A DNA stretch of 64,000 nt from Oreohelix idahoensis (GCA_024509875.1 JAMPIV010014841.1:372001-436000); one strand, 5' to 3'. Counted from the first letter of the stretch, positions 22,835 to 34,076 are shown. Program-made: numbers and translations. The notes: generated from the letters alone by a model not told the origin.

Positions 22835-22925
22835 TGTCCTGTGCCATCAATTCATGATCTTTCTATCTTCTTTATCCCATTAATATCTGTGTGCAATTCT
22901 CTTCTCCGTTCCGTTTGCGTGTGTG
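22835..22925 (-). pseudogene. Short LINE 3' fragment
   Basis: The reverse strand reads GATGGCACAGGACAGGTATG preceded by an AGAAAGATCATGAATT stretch. This aligns to the end of the left-edge LINE (GATGGCACAGGACAGGAAGA at 1755-1774). Only about 90 bases are recognisable. Confidence 0.5.
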
Positions 22926-23224
22926 TGTTTTTTTTAGCCCTCTTCTATTTCTGTTACCATGGCGATTCCTAAACAAGCACTGACCTATAACGATATCAGC
23001 TGAATGTGTCCTTTCCAACGCCAGTGTCTTCTCCTTGCCAAAATACAACAAGTCAAAAATGTGTTACGGGGGCCTGAAAAGGAAACAAAGAATAGTAATA
23101 CTGTACCCTACAATGCATGTCGTAAAATGTTGGTTGGGCATCTTACAGCGTACCCTATGCAGTAGAAACTTTCAGCCACAAAAGTGTCACAAAAATTAAT
23201 GAATAAAATAAACATAACAACAAA
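22926..23224. other. Spacer
   Basis: Nothing recognised. Confidence 0.3.
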
Positions 23225-24100
23225 GCACGAGTTGAACAAGAAACAAGATGAAGACGCTGGCGATGGATTTGACACATTTTTAGGGAGAACTCTTGATAGT
23301 TTTACCAGACAGTCCTTGTTCTGGAATACCTAGGGTAATAGAAGTAGAGCAGATGGAAGAACACGTGGAGATGAGAAGTAGAGCAGATGGAAGAACACAT
23401 GGAGAAGAGAAGTAGAGCAGATGGAAGAACACGTGGAGCAGAGAAGTAGAGCAGATGGAAGAACATATGGAGAAGAGAAGTAGAGCAGATGGAAGAACAC
23501 GTGGAGCAGAGAAGTAGAGCAGATGGAAGAACATATGGAGAAGAGAAGTAGAGCAGATGGAAGAACACGTGGAGCAGAGAAGTAGAGCAGATGGAAGAAC
23601 ACGTGGAGAAGAGAAGTAGAGCAGATGGAAGAACACGTGGAGAAGAGAAGTAGAGCAGATGGAAGAACACATGGAGAAGAGAAGTAGAGCAGATGGAAGA
23701 ACACGTGGAGCAGAGAAGTAGAGCAGATGGAAGAACATATGGAGAAGAGAAGTAGAGCAGATGGAAGAACACGTGGAGCAGAGAAGTAGAGCAGATGGAA
23801 GAACATATGGAGAAGAGAAGTAGAGCAGATGGAAGAACACGTGGAGCAGAGAAGTAGAGCAGATGGAAGAACACGTGGAGAAGAGAAGTAGAGCAGATGG
23901 AAGAACACGTGGAGAAGAGAAGTAGAGCAGATGGAAGAACACATGGAGAAGAGAAGTAGAGCAGATGGAAGAACACGTGGAGAAGAGAACAGGAGACAAA
24001 TGAAAATGGAAAGACCTTGAGCTGATGGCACGCGACAGGAGCACGTGGCATGTGTTTGTTGACGGACTATGCTCCTGTGGGAGCTAAAGGGTGTTGATTA
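23225..24100 (+). pseudogene. LINE 3' end with an internal minisatellite
   Basis: 23225-23337 matches the left-edge LINE from AACAAGAGTT to the KRGRGRP region: GAAGACGCTGGCGATGG is shared exactly and CAGTCCTTGTTCTGGAAT matches TAGTCCTTGTACTGGAAT. 23996-24097 matches its terminal part: AAAGACCTTGAGCTGATGG, then GTGTTTGTTGACGGACTATG and GGGAGCTAAAGGGTGTTGAT. Between the two, where the other copy has the short GRGRPTNTWRR coding stretch, this copy carries about 650 bases of a 34-bp tandem repeat that resembles that same stretch. The element is 5' truncated and non-coding. Confidence 0.85.
23338..23995. repeat. 34-bp minisatellite, about 19 copies, grown inside a LINE
   Basis: Unit GAAGTAGAGCAGATGGAAGA followed by ACACGTGGAGAAGA. 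Variants carry ACACAT or ACATAT for ACACGT and AGCAGA for AGAAGA. The unit resembles the LINE segment at 1668-1702 (AGAGGCAGAGGTAGGCCAAC, ACACATGGAGAAGA). The variants alternate in blocks (for example ACATATGGAGAAGA followed by ACACGTGGAGCAGA, repeated), so several units were copied together. Because 34 is not divisible by 3, all three minus frames are open for about 230-250 codons with a 34-residue period. These are not genes. Confidence 0.93.
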
Positions 24101-24317
24101 GTTGGAATGGAAATTTACTGCTTTGTTGCACATCCAGGTCAAAGAAACACGAAAAAACAAAACAATCACTCCACTACCTGGATTAAAATCAATCACAGAC
24201 AAGGACAGCGTTACATACCATCTAGTTAGAAGGGATGACAAGAAAAATGTAAAAGAATCTAAATAATAGTCTTGGGAAAACAAGATAATGATGGTAATGT
24301 AATATTCGGTGAACACA

Positions 24318-24600
24318 TGTGACGGTATTGTCTCTCCCGCTTTGCAGTATTGGTCAAACAATGCCCAAAATTTGAGTATAATGATGAGGGTATTCAAAGG
24401 TAACAGCCTTCTCTCAAGATTACTCTTAGCAGAGATATAATAGCAGAATGATGCTTCTTTTTTAGGGAGCCTCACAGGAATTTAAAGAAAGGCAAGGATA
24501 ACAACTGAGATCATCTAAGCTGTCATAAACATATTATCCTCCTGTCCCTTCTGTGAGGAAATATATTTAGCTCGTGTTTCTGAGCCCTGTCCTGTAACGA
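24318..24600 (-). mobile_element. LTR-like repeat family, copy D, 3' end (minus strand)
   Basis: Begins TGTGACGGTATTGTCTC, the reverse complement of the 3' terminus of copies B and C. It continues with TTTGCAGTATTGGTC, a CCAAAA(T)TTTGAGTAT box and TTTAGCTCGTGTTTCTGAGC, all in the expected order. It is diverged, and the 5' part is interrupted or lost. A further piece of the family lies at 27385-27600. Confidence 0.6.
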
Positions 24601-25700
24601 CTTCTCAGCGACTTTTTCTTCTGTCTGTTATTTTATTCCTCTACAAATTTCTCCTATCACTAGACAAGAAAAGTCTCTCTCTCTAGTCTTATAATACACA
24701 GTCTTCGCTATCTCAGGATTCTCACGGTCAAGGGCAATAAATTATTCCCTTAGCCAGCGAAAGGCATTCCACTGTGAAGGTGAAAAACAGTGCTACGACC
24801 AGTCCGGAAGTCGACCCTTTGTTTGTGTCGCGAACTGGAAGCACGTAAATCAGCAGTGGATACTAGGGCCAGTTAAAATGAAGATAACTTGATACCCCTG
24901 GGACCAAAATAGAATTTGCAACAATGCCACCCAAGAGGTCACCCACCCCTGCCCGGGAACAGCCATCCTGGAATTGTGGAGGGAATTTTAAGCCATTAGA
25001 CCGGTAACCATCATTCGAAGCATTGTATGAGCCCCGGAGTGGGGTATTACTTGTTGCGAAAATCCGTAGTGAATTCGTGAGCAAAGTAAGTAGATCTAAT
25101 ACTGCTGATTTTATAACATGAATAATCATATGTTTATCCACAGCGTATTTTTTGCAGTACCTTTTGTTAAGCAAAGTATTAAATGTATTTCCATTTTCAG
25201 TGACAACAATTGTTATTTGCATATTTACAGATCACTCAAACTAATGTATGAGTTTGCTGAGGTCATAGACCTAATTAACCACTGATCTTTATCTCACATC
25301 CTGGAAGAAATAAAACAGGGTTAAATAATTGATGTATATTATTGTTGTTACTTTGGGATTTGCATATTGACCCAAGCAAAACAGAAGTGTATTAGTGGTC
25401 CTTCTATTTGCTATTTCTTATAAGGCTTCGGTGTTCTCTGTCAAGACTACAAACTTGATAAAAGTGTTCTCAATCACTTCTTCTCCTTTTGTCTCAAATG
25501 GGACATTAATGTGTTTTTCATCATGGAACGTTCTTTACATGTATTTAATGCAATCCTATGCATATACCATGTTGAATGATTGAAGAACTATTTTATTATC
25601 AGTTATATGAATGTTATTTTCTACAGGAACCAGAACTTTAAGAAGGTTTACAATTATTTAGCTATTTAATGAATTTACAATTGGACTGACAAAATGTAAG
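24601..25700. other. Unassigned region
   Basis: No recognisable gene or repeat. It may be insertions into LTR-like copy D. Confidence 0.3.
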
Positions 25701-25995
25701 TCAGCGGTTCTCAAACCCCTGAGACCATGACTTCCATCCAAATGATTTACTGCTCGAGTAACAAGAGTGTAAATCATTGGTTCTCAGACCTTGGCAGCAA
25801 TGACACCCCAACATGTTAAAACAGCTTAGGAAACTATTACCCGGTGGTTCTCAAACCATTGTTGACAGTGACCCCAAAATCAAAATACTGCTCTATGGGC
25901 ACTAGGTGAACCAGTGGTTCTCAACCATTTGATGACCCCAGCCATACCTCACAGTTTGTGAAACTCATTGCTCACATGGGGAAAACCACTGCTGT
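25701..25995. mobile_element. hAT-like element with four tandem copies of its terminal sequence
   Basis: GGTTCTCA boxes occur at 25705, 25779, 25845 and 25915, about 70 bp apart. Each is followed by AAACC or AGACC/AACC and, 15-20 bases on, a TGACnCC box. The last is CAGTGGTTCTCAACCATTTG, the classical start of hAT (Charlie-type) terminal inverted repeats. The right end, GGGGAAAACCACTGCTG at 25977-25993, is the inverted counterpart. No transposase is present. It is a non-autonomous element or an array of ends; the target duplication is not clear. Confidence 0.6.
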
Positions 25996-27384
25996 AAATA
26001 AGCAGACAGCCAGATAGAGACTGAGAACTCAAGATACGCTATAATGTCAGTTAAGAAGTAGTAGTTCATAGATAATAGATCACACACTGTTACTGAAAGG
26101 TAGTTGGCATTGTGTTAATTTAATTTCTGATGGACGCTTACCGGCCATCAGACTTAGGAGATGATTGCTATTGAAACCACTAATGGGACTTCAATTGTTT
26201 CCACTCCACCCAGGTTGCGGTTGCACGGTAATAACCCAGGTTACGGGTCCAGGGTACAAACCAGGGTACGAGCCCACTGAACCAAAGATTACCCCATACC
26301 AACCATACTGAATTAACCAGGTGACCATTCCAAAACCCTGTTACCCATATCAACCAGTAAGCAGAACTATTCAGCTGGGCTGACTTACCCCATCCTTATC
26401 TGAGATGCGCAATGAGTCCAGGGAAGTAAACTCTGCCGCCCGCTGATACGATAGAACTGTAACACTGTACCAAAGTGCTGGCGCAGACCAAACCAAGAGA
26501 GTCCAAACACAAATCATCTCCGCAGCTACTACAGTCCTTGAGGAGATGAGTATTAACACCTACCAGCAAAACTACCATAGAAAAGATCTTCTGGTCCATA
26601 TGATGACATACTAGTTGTTTTTTTTTTCTAAACAGTAGAGCTAAACTCCTTATTTTTCATATCTAAATGTATAGTCAGATATGTGAGAATCTATACCCTT
26701 TTATTCAATTTAACTTAACAGCGTCTGTTGTTATTTTTCTTGTTAACTTTATTTGGGCTGTATTTTGTTTTAAATATAAATCTACACCCTGGGGGCAAAG
26801 CCATAATTAATAAACACTATTGGGTCGGGATATTTTTTATGTGGCTGGGCACCAAATCTCTTATCCAACTATATGTACTATACATATTCCTTTGTAGGAT
26901 TTCGGATAAAGAATTTATCGCCTAGAGAATTTCCTGTTTAGTTTCCAGAATTCTTTTTTTAAGAAAAGTTTTCTAGTGGACTAATTCCCGAGGAGAGACA
27001 GTGCATTCAACCTGCAGTCTGGAAGATTTTCCTCTCAGACATTATTATCTTTACTCTTCCATTCCATCCAAGCGTCCATATCTTTCAAAACTACTCCACG
27101 ACAAGCCCCCAGCTGAAGGGATTCAGCAATTATTAATTTTATGACTCTATATGTATTAAACAGCATGATTCATACGAGTGAAGGCATACAATTCACACAA
27201 GGGTGAATAATCTAACTAAAGCTTTGAAGTTACAGATAAACAGGTTTATTAATCACTTATAGCTTAACAGAGTAAAATAAAAAAAAATTGTTTATTAAAA
27301 TTAACCGATGATAATTTATCAACATCAGATGATTTAAATTGTGGTGTCTATTGGTTGCTCTGTTATGCTACTTAGATTCCACTG
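25996..27384. other. Unassigned region
   Basis: Includes a CCAGGTTACGGGTCCAGGGT-type repetitive patch near 26210-26350 (several ACCAGG/ACCC motifs) but no gene I can support. Confidence 0.3.
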
Positions 27385-27600
27385 CGGATCGGTTGGCGTC
27401 TGCGTTAGCCGCTGTTGATTCCCACGGGTACTTTGGACTGTACTTCTCTTCAATAGTCAAATATTGTGGCATCAGCAAGTCTCTTGCACAAGGTCGAGGT
27501 AACTGCTTATATTGTCAAGTCAAGCATCTTCAAGACCCGTCTGATGTTGGTGTCTCGCGTCGTCTGCTGGTAACTTGTACCACAAATATGTAACACAAAC
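27385..27600 (-). mobile_element. LTR-like family fragment (probably part of copy D)
   Basis: The text CTTCAAGACCCGTCTGATG at 27530-27548 is the reverse complement of CATCAGACGGGTCTTGAAG at 15832-15850 in copy A. The downstream TGTACCAC matches the GTGGTACCAG box of copies A and B. Only the inner part is recognisable. Confidence 0.45.
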
Positions 27601-28530
27601 CCGAGTTTGCTCCTGGCTGTCTATGATTACTTCTTGAAGCAACTGAAATCAGTGAAGTAGTCTTACAATGCGGTAGAACATAAGTGAAAATTTCCGCCTA
27701 TGCACCCAGGTTGCTACTTTGAGGAGAGGTCGTATCAGGAGCAATCTAATTTAGTATCTCAAATGCTAAAAAATTGCAAATAAGTGATTTTAGTAGGGGT
27801 CTATTCATCATCCATCGCATGTGGAACATTACTACATGACAACATAAGATGTGATTTTCAAACTCCACAAATTTATTAGGTCTTGCTTCTTCCGTTTCGC
27901 TTGTCTTGTTTACAAACTCACTACTTCACAGATCTAACAGTATAATCTCCTCCAAGGTGTTATTTCTTGTAATTGTTTATCACAACAAGGTCCATGTGCC
28001 GGAAGTATTACATCACTGTCCGTGTCGTAATCTTTACCATGATTATCATAGACCGTGTATTTGGGCACGTCACGTTTGCAAACTAGCACCTTATCATGCG
28101 ACAACACGGTTTCGTGTATCTTCCGAGACAAAACGTATGGGTTAACAATAGGAATGTGCTCAGTGTAGCTGGAGCTTGCGATAAGTAAAAAGTCAAAATG
28201 GCAAGTTCGCTCCTTCGCTAAGCGTCGTTGATAACAAGGGAGAAAATAACCAGGAGAGAGGGGTAGGTGAGAGGTGTGACAAGATGGGATAAGAAAACCT
28301 TGAACGACGAAGACGACAACAACGAATGCTGGAAGAATTAGCGTGTTAAAGGAACGGTAAAGTAATAATGCCGGAGAGGAGTGAAGACCAGAAAAAGAAC
28401 AAACGTATTTAGTGACAACTGAAAGAAATACTAGCTGATAGAATATTGTCAGAAATCGTTGAATTTAACGGAAAAATACGAAAATGTTATATTCATCCAA
28501 TCAAATAGTGATGAAAAAAAAGGCCAAGAA
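27601..28530. other. Unassigned region
   Basis: No supported feature. Confidence 0.3.
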
Positions 28531-28700
28531 TACAGTCAAACCTGCTTTACGACGATTCGCTTTCCAACGCTTCGCTCATACGACGGTTTTCAATTAACAC
28601 CCATTTCCATGATACGACGGCTTGACTCACTCATACGACGCTTTTTCGAAATAACACTTTTTTTCGAATCCGTATGGGCGTTGAGTCGCAGCGTTGCTTC
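28531..28700 (+). mobile_element. pogo/Tigger-like transposon left end
   Basis: TACAGTCAAACCTGCTTTAC followed by repeated CATACGACG boxes (28577, 28608-28617, 28634) is the style of pogo-group terminal sequence, inserted at TA. The reverse-oriented partner could be the end at 36335 (reverse strand TACAGGCACACCTCGCTCAT). No transposase is recognised nearby, and family assignment is by motif style only. Confidence 0.45.
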
Positions 28701-28705
28701 CCTTT

Positions 28706-28706
<1 letters not shown>

Positions 28707-28770
<64 letters not shown>
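28707..28770. repeat. (CT)n microsatellite
   Basis: Uninterrupted CT run of about 64 bases. The frames through it (poly-LS, poly-RE) are artefacts. Confidence 0.97.
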
Positions 28771-28772
<2 letters not shown>

Positions 28773-29941
28773 GCTACGCTTTATGCTTCGAGACTCAGTG
28801 TATTTTTGTCGCATTTCATGCACATCATTGTAATTTAGCTCTGTTATTGAGTGATCAAAAATGTGTTCCATAGTTATTTCACTATTTTTATATTTTATTG
28901 TTACAAGAAGTATATCAGAATCCTTATCAAAGAAGCGCTACGAAGAATGGACTGCCGATCTAGACGATGTGGCCTCTCCTTCAGATTTCCTTCAATAATT
29001 CGGCATCTGCAGCTAGCAATAGAAGAATACTACGGTCATAAAAGATAAATAAAATATTGTTTTACATTGGTTGTTTCTTTAAATTCTAAGTTGATTGGTT
29101 AGGTTTATGTGACAAATTGTCTGTTAATTTTTATTTTCAACTCGCCCCGTTGCTTTTCCAGTAGCATTATTGTTCTTTTCTCGTCTTAGTATTTTCTCAG
29201 GTTTTCTGATTTTTGAATATTTTCATGTCTTGTCATGGTTCTGATAATTGAAGGAACAACACCACCACCGTTTTCTTTCCGGTGTGAGGGTAACCTCTAA
29301 TCGCATTTTGCTTGATCTATTTTGTTTCATTCGTAGCGGGGATAGTGCAGGAAGACGGTCAGTATATTGATGTAACATTAGGTAAAAACACGGCGGTAAT
29401 CGGCTTTGTTTAGTCCAGGTCTTCATTATACAGGCATAGCGGGACTTGTAAGTAGTCTGTGATGACATAATTTTACGTAAGTAACATCTGTTGTTTGCTT
29501 TATCGGAGCGAACCTTCTTCGTGTTTGCTCTTGGGCGAGCAATAACTAGTCCTTTGATCTCAGATTTCAGGAGAGAGAGAGAGAGAGAGAGAGAGAGCTC
29601 GTTCGCTTCGTGATTGGTAGCGGCTTCGTCAGATGTTAAGATAATGTTTTGCTATTTCAGGGAAACCCTTACGATTGTTTTCGATTTTAATTTAGGTAGA
29701 AGTCCTGTTATTATGTCAAATTGGGGGTAGTTGCATCTTGTTGGAGAAAATTCTAGATATATTACGTATCGCGTCTGTCTTCTCGTGCACGTGTTCCTAA
29801 GTTGCATGAGAGAGATGTTACTATAAAACAGGTCCTGGTCTGTTAGTCGTCTCTCAGTCCTGGAATTTTGGTGCCGTGAATAGTGATAGACATAAATTCA
29901 GTTTGCCTGAAGGGATATTCTGATCGTCTGGGTGTGTACTT
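28771..29941. other. Unassigned region left of the complete LINE
   Basis: Contains a short (GA)n run at 29571-29597. Otherwise nothing is recognised. If the two pogo-like ends belong together, this is the interior of that transposon. Confidence 0.35.
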
Positions 29942-29953
29942 AGAATGAGATAG
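29942..29953. repeat. 12-bp target-site duplication, left
   Basis: AGAATGAGATAG here is identical to 34065-34076, immediately after the (GAA)n tail of the LINE. This is the hallmark of target-primed reverse transcription. Confidence 0.9.
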
Positions 29954-30109
29954 CTCTCCACATTTAAGCCTACCTTGCCGTGGTTGGAGAGCTTGAGCGC
30001 CCCAATGATCCCGGGAGCTATGCCGGCGGGAGTTTTACTCCTGGCAGGGTCACCCAAGCCGGACAGGTCCTGGGTGAGGGGCCAGACTAAATGGGCTGAG
30101 GAGTGGGTG

Positions 30110-30335
30110 GAACCCTATAGGTGTAGATGCAGAACCCACCGGCGAGTGGTACATGCTCTGGTCTGCACCAATCCACCCCCACTTCATGGGTTAAATGCTT
30201 TCTTGCCTCATTCTTCACTGTTTGTCGTCTATCGGGAGTAGTTTGGGAACCCATACAGTGTAGGCGCAGTGCCCACCGGCGAGTGGATCATGCTCTGGCC
30301 AGCATCAACCCAAACTCCAGGCATGGGTTAAAATC
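30110..30335 (+). repeat. 138-bp duplicated module in LINE 5' UTR
   Basis: CACCGGCGAGTGGTACATGC at about 30137 and CACCGGCGAGTGGATCATGC at about 30274 are parts of two diverged copies that also share TGTAG(A/G)(T/C)GCAG and CATGGGTTAAA. A tandem pair within the 5' UTR recalls monomer-type LINE promoters. That role is inferred. Confidence 0.7.
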
Positions 30336-30483
30336 CCGGGTAGATGAAGCTCGTAAGCCTTGGAAGGCAGTTCGTCTAGGAGAAGGAAAACTCTGATTTC
30401 AAACCACCTGCTGCCTTGCAGGTAGGCTGGGGACAGTCAAGGGCTAAGGAACGCAACCCTACAGAAACGCTTGTTGAAATCGG

Positions 30484-32073
30484 ATGCACTGGGCTACATG
30501 CTCAACGAAACAGTGCAACGTACTTCGCCTAATGAAGATGTCACGAATACAATTTAAGCGTTGTGGTGCTCGTCCCGTGGAGTCCCGCCAGGCGGCGAGA
30601 GTGCCGGACCCCCCACCTCGAAGGGGTCCAACCAATACTACTGGTGGTCACCTTCCCCTGAATTGTGGAGTCAAGGTACAGAGGGAAAGGGCAAAAGCTA
30701 TTGACCAAACACCAAGAACACTTAACATTCTGCAGTGGAATGCAGAAGGAGTTCTGAACAAAAAAGTCCCCCTAAAAAACCGCCTTTATGAGGATCAAAT
30801 AGATGTGGCTTGCATCCAAGAAACGCATCTCAACAGCAACCACAGATTCTCAATAAGAGGATACCAGGCTTTCCGACTCGATCGAGAAGGACACAAAGGA
30901 GGTGTGCTATTACTTACCAGAAACTCAATACCAAGTAGCGAGGTATCTGTGAACTTCAACGACCAATCGGAAATTGTAGGGGTTGACATTAAAATAAAGG
31001 ACACGAACATGCGTATCTACAATTTGTATGGCCCACTGAGCAAAGACCTGTCACTTTAAAGTATGGAAATAAAGAGCTCAAATTGCATTGTGGTCGGAGA
31101 CTTCAACAGCCACTCGGAAAGATGGGGATATCTGGATACAGACAGTAGAGGAGAGGAAGTGGAGGACTGGGAGATAGACACAAATCTTCCCCTTATCAAC
31201 AGGCCAGATGATAAACCCAGTTTCTACTCTAGAAGATGGCACACCACTTCCACTCCAGACCTAGCTTTTGCCACAGGGGACATATTTCACAAAATTGACC
31301 GACAGGTACTTGGCCAGCTAGCAGGCAGCGACCACAGACCAATAAAGCTAGTGGTTAATATGGAGTATGTTCCCCATGAAGTGAAACCATTGCCCCGATG
31401 GAATTACAAAAGAGCTGACTGGGACAGTTTTGCAGTGCTGACTGACAGCCTTTGCGAAACCATCAACACACGAAATAACAGCATGAAAAATATGGTTGAA
31501 AGCTTTAATAGAGCAATACTTCAAGCCATGGAACACTATGCTGGTGCAAACCACATTGATGTCCCTATAGACAGAAGAAAGGCCATCATTGATGAACAAA
31601 GGAATCATGATAACAAAATGCTTGCACCAGAAGAACACATGATGGCAAAGTTAACAATGCAAGAAATAGAAGAGGCAATGAGGGCGCTAAAGAAAAAGAA
31701 GTCACCCGGAAAAGATGGGATAACCAATGAAATGCTAACAGGCCTAGGAACAAAGGCAAAAAAGAAGCTTCTGGCCATCCTAAACTGCAGCTGGAAAAGA
31801 GGAATAGTACCACAGGCATGGAAAGATGCCATACTGATTCCAATACCTAAAAAAGACAAAGTTCAGACAGAACCAAATGGCTACAGACCTATCAGTCTAC
31901 TTAGTTGTGTTGGAAAATTGATGGAGCGCATAATAAATACTCGACTTATGTGGCATCTAGAGGAAAAACATCTCTTAGCCCCACAGCAAGCAGGATTCAG
32001 AAAACACAGATCCACTGAAGACCAGATCACTTATATAACTCAGAAAATTGAGGATGCTTTCCAAGAAAAAAAA
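30484..32073 (+). pseudogene. LINE ORF: endonuclease and first part of RT
   Basis: The endonuclease motifs are all present: LNILQWNAEGVLN (N), ACIQETHLNSN (E), IYNLYGP, CIVVGDFNSHSERWGY (D, N), TPDLAFATGD and LAGSDHRPIKL (D, H). A TAA at 31057-31059 interrupts it between IYNLYGP and the GDFN box, in the same frame, so a single substitution would explain it. RT begins near LTMQEIEEAMRALKKKKSPG, followed by GITNEMLTGLG, YRPISLLSCVGKLMERI and QAGFRKHRSTEDQITYI. The frame is lost at the A8 run at 32066-32073. I would place the start near 30484 or slightly downstream; the endonuclease proper begins about residue 80. Confidence 0.9.
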
Positions 32074-34039
32074 GCACACACTGGTGGTTTGGGTGGAGCT
32101 AGAAAAAGCATTTGACAAAGTGTGGAAAGATGGACTGAAAGTCAAGCTTCAAAGAAGTGAAGTGTGTGGGAGAATGTTCAAATGGATCAGCCACTATCTT
32201 GAAAATAGAATGGCCAGAGTCCAACTACAAGGACAGACCAGTAGGAAGATGGTATTGGAGCAGGGTGTTCCCCAAGGGGGAGTCCTGTCACCCACATTGT
32301 TCCTCACATATATAAATGACATATCAGAGAATATTCCAAGAAGAACCCACAATGCCTCCTTTGCAGACGACTTAGCCCTGTGGATCTCAGAGGAATATAT
32401 CTCTACGGCAAGCATTCGGATGCAGCAAGCCCTAACATCACTTGAGGAGTGGGCCAAGGCATGGCTAGTAAAGATAAATGAGGAGAAAACATCATTCACA
32501 GTGTTTTCTCTCTCTAACAAACCACAGATCTCCAAATTGGTGCTAAATGGGAAAAATCTACATCTGGATGAAAACCCAAACTACCTAGGCATTACCTTTG
32601 ATCGCCGCTTGACTTGGAAAACCCAGATTGAGAAAAACAGGACAAGGGCAAGGCAGAGAATGGCAATCATGAAAAAACTTGCTGGCACGGTTTGGGGAGC
32701 AGACGAGAGAGTACTAAAGAATCTATATACTGGGCGAGTGAGACCAGTCTTAGAATATGGCATTGCAGCATGGTCAACAGCCGCTAAGTCGAACTTTGAC
32801 AAAATAAACAGAACCCAAAACCAAGCAATGAGAATCATAACTGGGGGCATGAAATCAACACCAATAAAAGAGTTGGAAAAGATTACTCACCTCCAGCCTA
32901 TGGAGGATAGAAGAGATAGCAGAGCCCAGCAACAAGCCGAGAAATTCAGGAGGCTGATAGATCACCCAATGCACCAGAGGATAAATGGACTTGGAAGGGG
33001 AAGACTGAAGCGAAGCAACTTTGGAGAGACAGTCAAAACAAAGATGAGAGCAGACCCCATAAATGCAATATCAACAGCTACGCCAATATGTACTGCACAC
33101 AAGCTACTAATTTGGAAACAACAATGCTTCCCTGAAATGATAGAAAATGTTCCTGGTATTGAGAGAAAGAACAGTCAAACTGAAACAGAAAGGAGAGTCT
33201 TAACCACAAAATATATAAAGAAACATTACCCAAGCAACACCTGGATCCATGCGTACACAGATGGATCAGCAACTAATGCAACAGAAGATGGGGGTGGAGG
33301 AGTCTTCCTGAGCTTAAGCAATAGCACACAAAAAAAGATAGCAATCGCAACAGGGAAATTTTCAACTAACTTCAGAGCAGAGGCAGAGGCCATAAAAACT
33401 GCATCAGAAATTCTAATGACAGAAAAAAGCTCAGAGAGACCAGTAGTTATCTTTTCAGATGCGCTGTCAGTGATTACAACACTGAAAAGTCAAATAAATG
33501 CTGAACTGGATGACCTAAGAGTAACACTTCACAGACTATGTCAGCAGTACAAAAGAGTTGTGATACAGTGGATCCCTTCTCACTGCAACATCCCTGGAAA
33601 TGAAGAGGCTGACAGATTGGCAAAGGAAGGGGGAAAACTTCCTCAGCTGGACACAAATATAACCTATGAGGAGTCCAAGAGTTTTATCAAGCGCAGATAC
33701 AGGCACAAGTGGGAAGAAGAGCATCCAGGCCACACAAAAAATGATCCGTATTACCAGCTCAGCAGAAGTGAACAAGTGGTAATCTTCAGACTTCGCACTG
33801 GTCATAACAGATTGAGATACCATCTGTTCAACAAATTAAAGATAGGAACTACGGATGAGTGTGACTGTGGCACTGGTAAAATGACTGCCGAACACCTGCT
33901 TCAAAGATGCCCAACATATGAGGAACAGAGAAGACGCATATGGCCATCACCAGTACCATACCTGGAGAAAATCTACGGAGATATCAACAGCCTCAGGCTG
34001 ACCACTGCTTTCTTTGAACTTATTCAAGTTGACATCTGA
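32074..34039 (+). CDS. LINE ORF: RT catalytic core, RNase H, C-terminal Cys/His box
   Basis: Open frame of about 655 residues that continues the preceding one after a +1 shift. RT: LVVWVELEKAFDKVWKDGL (palm D), LEQGVPQGGVLSPTLFLTYI, ASFADDLALWI (FADD at 32360-32371) and NPNYLGITFDRRLTW. RNase H: WIHAYTDGSATNA (D), NFRAEAEAIKTASEI (E), PVVIFSDALSVITTL (D) and IPSHCNIPGNEEADRLA (H, N, D), so all catalytic positions appear intact. The C-terminus has CDCGTGKMTAEHLLQRCP. The reaction is target-primed reverse transcription, with RNase H removing template RNA. Stop at 34037-34039, about 10 bases before the (GAA)n tail. It has no start codon of its own, so it is expressed only if the upstream frame is restored. 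Confidence 0.92.
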
Positions 34040-34046
34040 GGGTGAA

Positions 34047-34064
34047 CGAAGAAGAAGAAGAAGA
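34047..34064 (+). repeat. (GAA)n tail of the LINE
   Basis: GAACGAAGAAGAAGAAG follows the stop codon. The same CGAACGAAGAAGAAGAA signature, on the minus strand, ends the fragment at 58030-58345. Confidence 0.85.
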
Positions 34065-34076
34065 AGAATGAGATAG
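34065..34076. repeat. 12-bp target-site duplication, right
   Basis: AGAATGAGATAG, identical to 29942-29953. Confidence 0.9.

Larger units (their letters stand above)
29954..34064 (+). mobile_element. Near-complete I-group-like LINE (4111 bp)
   Basis: Complete insertion defined by a 12-bp target-site duplication. Order: 5' UTR (29954-30480) with the conserved-looking CCTTGCCGTGGTTGGAGAGC and GCCGGCGGGAGTTTTACTCC blocks; endonuclease; reverse transcriptase; RNase H; a C-terminal Cys/His box; and a (GAA)n tail at 34047-34067. An RNase H domain downstream of RT is typical of the I group (I, Nimb, Ingi and relatives) and some neighbouring clades. Only one nonsense codon (31057-31059) and one frameshift in an A8 run (32066-32073) break the coding region, so the copy is young. 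No separate gag-like ORF1 is visible upstream. Confidence 0.92.

Noticed and set aside
23280..24051. Three overlapping minus-strand frames of 230-250 codons
   Set aside because: They are products of the 34-bp repeat. The period is 34 residues in each frame and there is no sequence outside the array.
32066..32073. Programmed -1 ribosomal frameshift between endonuclease and RT
   Set aside because: The frame change needed is +1, not -1, and related LINEs encode both domains in one frame.
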